DNA of 17,892 bases from Saccoglossus kowalevskii (lineage: Eukaryota; Hemichordata; Enteropneusta; Harrimaniidae). The notes under the pieces were generated by a model, which was not told where the DNA came from, did not search any database, and saw nothing but the letters and a program-made list of their open reading frames with translations. The position numbers were made by a program, and so were the translations under genes. Location: positions 235,241 through 253,132 of the forward strand of contig NW_003158732.1 in the NCBI RefSeq assembly GCF_000003605.2, written 5' to 3'. This document shows, in pieces, positions 17,356 through 17,892 of this stretch (the first letter of the stretch is position 1; every line of letters begins with the position of its first letter).

Positions 17356-17892
17356 CCTTTTAAATATATGAACTTGATATTGCAGACAGATGGGACAAAA
17401 TACCAATTGAACAGTTATATTTTTAATTTTACAAACGAATATTAGGTGTAAATATAAACACTGAACTTGGTGAATTTCCGTTACTGTAGATATTCAAAAA
17501 AATATAGTATCGTATTTAGTGACTCATTTGACAATATTACTACAAAACAAGCTTTTCAAGAACAAAAACAACACAATTAACATTGGTTTTCATCAATCAA
17601 AAACATGGTCTCCGACTTTGACACCCAGAAAAAAAAACATGAAATATATATATATATAGTTCTGAAAGTTGAGTGTGACGTGTGACAAATAATTATAAGA
17701 AACTAAGACATAGATGAAGTTGAAAGTCTCATACACTTTTGAATCATGTTTGCTCTTATGTAATCTGAAACTCAAAATCAAAGAAAGCTTAGAAAGAACT
17801 CCCATGTGCTGAGAGTATTGGAGACACATTAAATATAATTTGAAATTACTTAGCTGAAAACTAATTATGCAAATCAGAAAATTAATATGAAC
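17356..17892. other. No gene recognised
   Basis: AT-rich tail with a short (TA)n run at 17644-17658. The minus-strand frame 17593-17829 has no recognisable motif. Confidence 0.5.

Noticed and set aside
1-17892. tRNA, rRNA and box C/D snoRNA genes
   Set aside because: I looked for B-box GGTTCGANTCC and paired C/D boxes (including inside RBM39 introns) and found no complete set.

Overview
The window is nuclear DNA from an animal, most likely an invertebrate. It is AT-rich, has short GT-AG exons, long non-coding stretches and several decayed transposon-like repeats, and its genes belong to metazoan families. I cannot name the species.

Layout, left to right. Positions 1-3559 (minus strand) hold the 5' half of an RBM39/CAPER-type splicing factor. 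The conserved N-terminal exon is at 3473-3559. It is followed by a 47-nt exon (1344-1390), a probable 21-nt microexon (999-1019) and two Arg/Ser-rich exons (708-758, 332-592). The RRM domains lie beyond the left edge. Positions 3560-4700 hold its probable 5' UTR introns and promoter side. Positions 4700-7200 hold no recognisable gene; a short inverted-repeat (MITE-like) element sits at 5850-6085. Positions 7419-8435 (minus) hold a complete intronless testis-specific serine/threonine kinase (TSSK family), with a palindromic cAMP response element 226 bp upstream of its ATG. Positions 8670-13100 are repeat-rich and contain two further MITE-like elements, a pyrimidine-rich repeat block and a CpG/CRE/E-box patch near 12.0-12.25 kb, but no gene I can support. 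Positions 13189-14676 (minus) hold a complete intronless pyruvate dehydrogenase phosphatase catalytic subunit (PDP). Head-to-head with it, 513 bp away, the first coding exon (15190-15286, plus) of another gene encodes what looks like a mitochondrial targeting peptide. Its presumed first intron runs to the right edge and contains a foldback element (15760-16663) whose arms are inverted arrays of a 16-bp unit, plus a second, inverted copy of the 5.9-kb MITE-like element (17067-17329).

Functionally the genes are independent: nuclear RNA splicing/transcription coactivation (RBM39), sperm development (TSSK), and mitochondrial control of pyruvate oxidation (PDP). The only pairing that suggests shared control is PDP with its divergent neighbour, both apparently encoding mitochondrial proteins. 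I found no previously undescribed gene system. The most unusual structures are the foldback element with phased 16-bp repeats and the two inverted copies of one MITE-like family.
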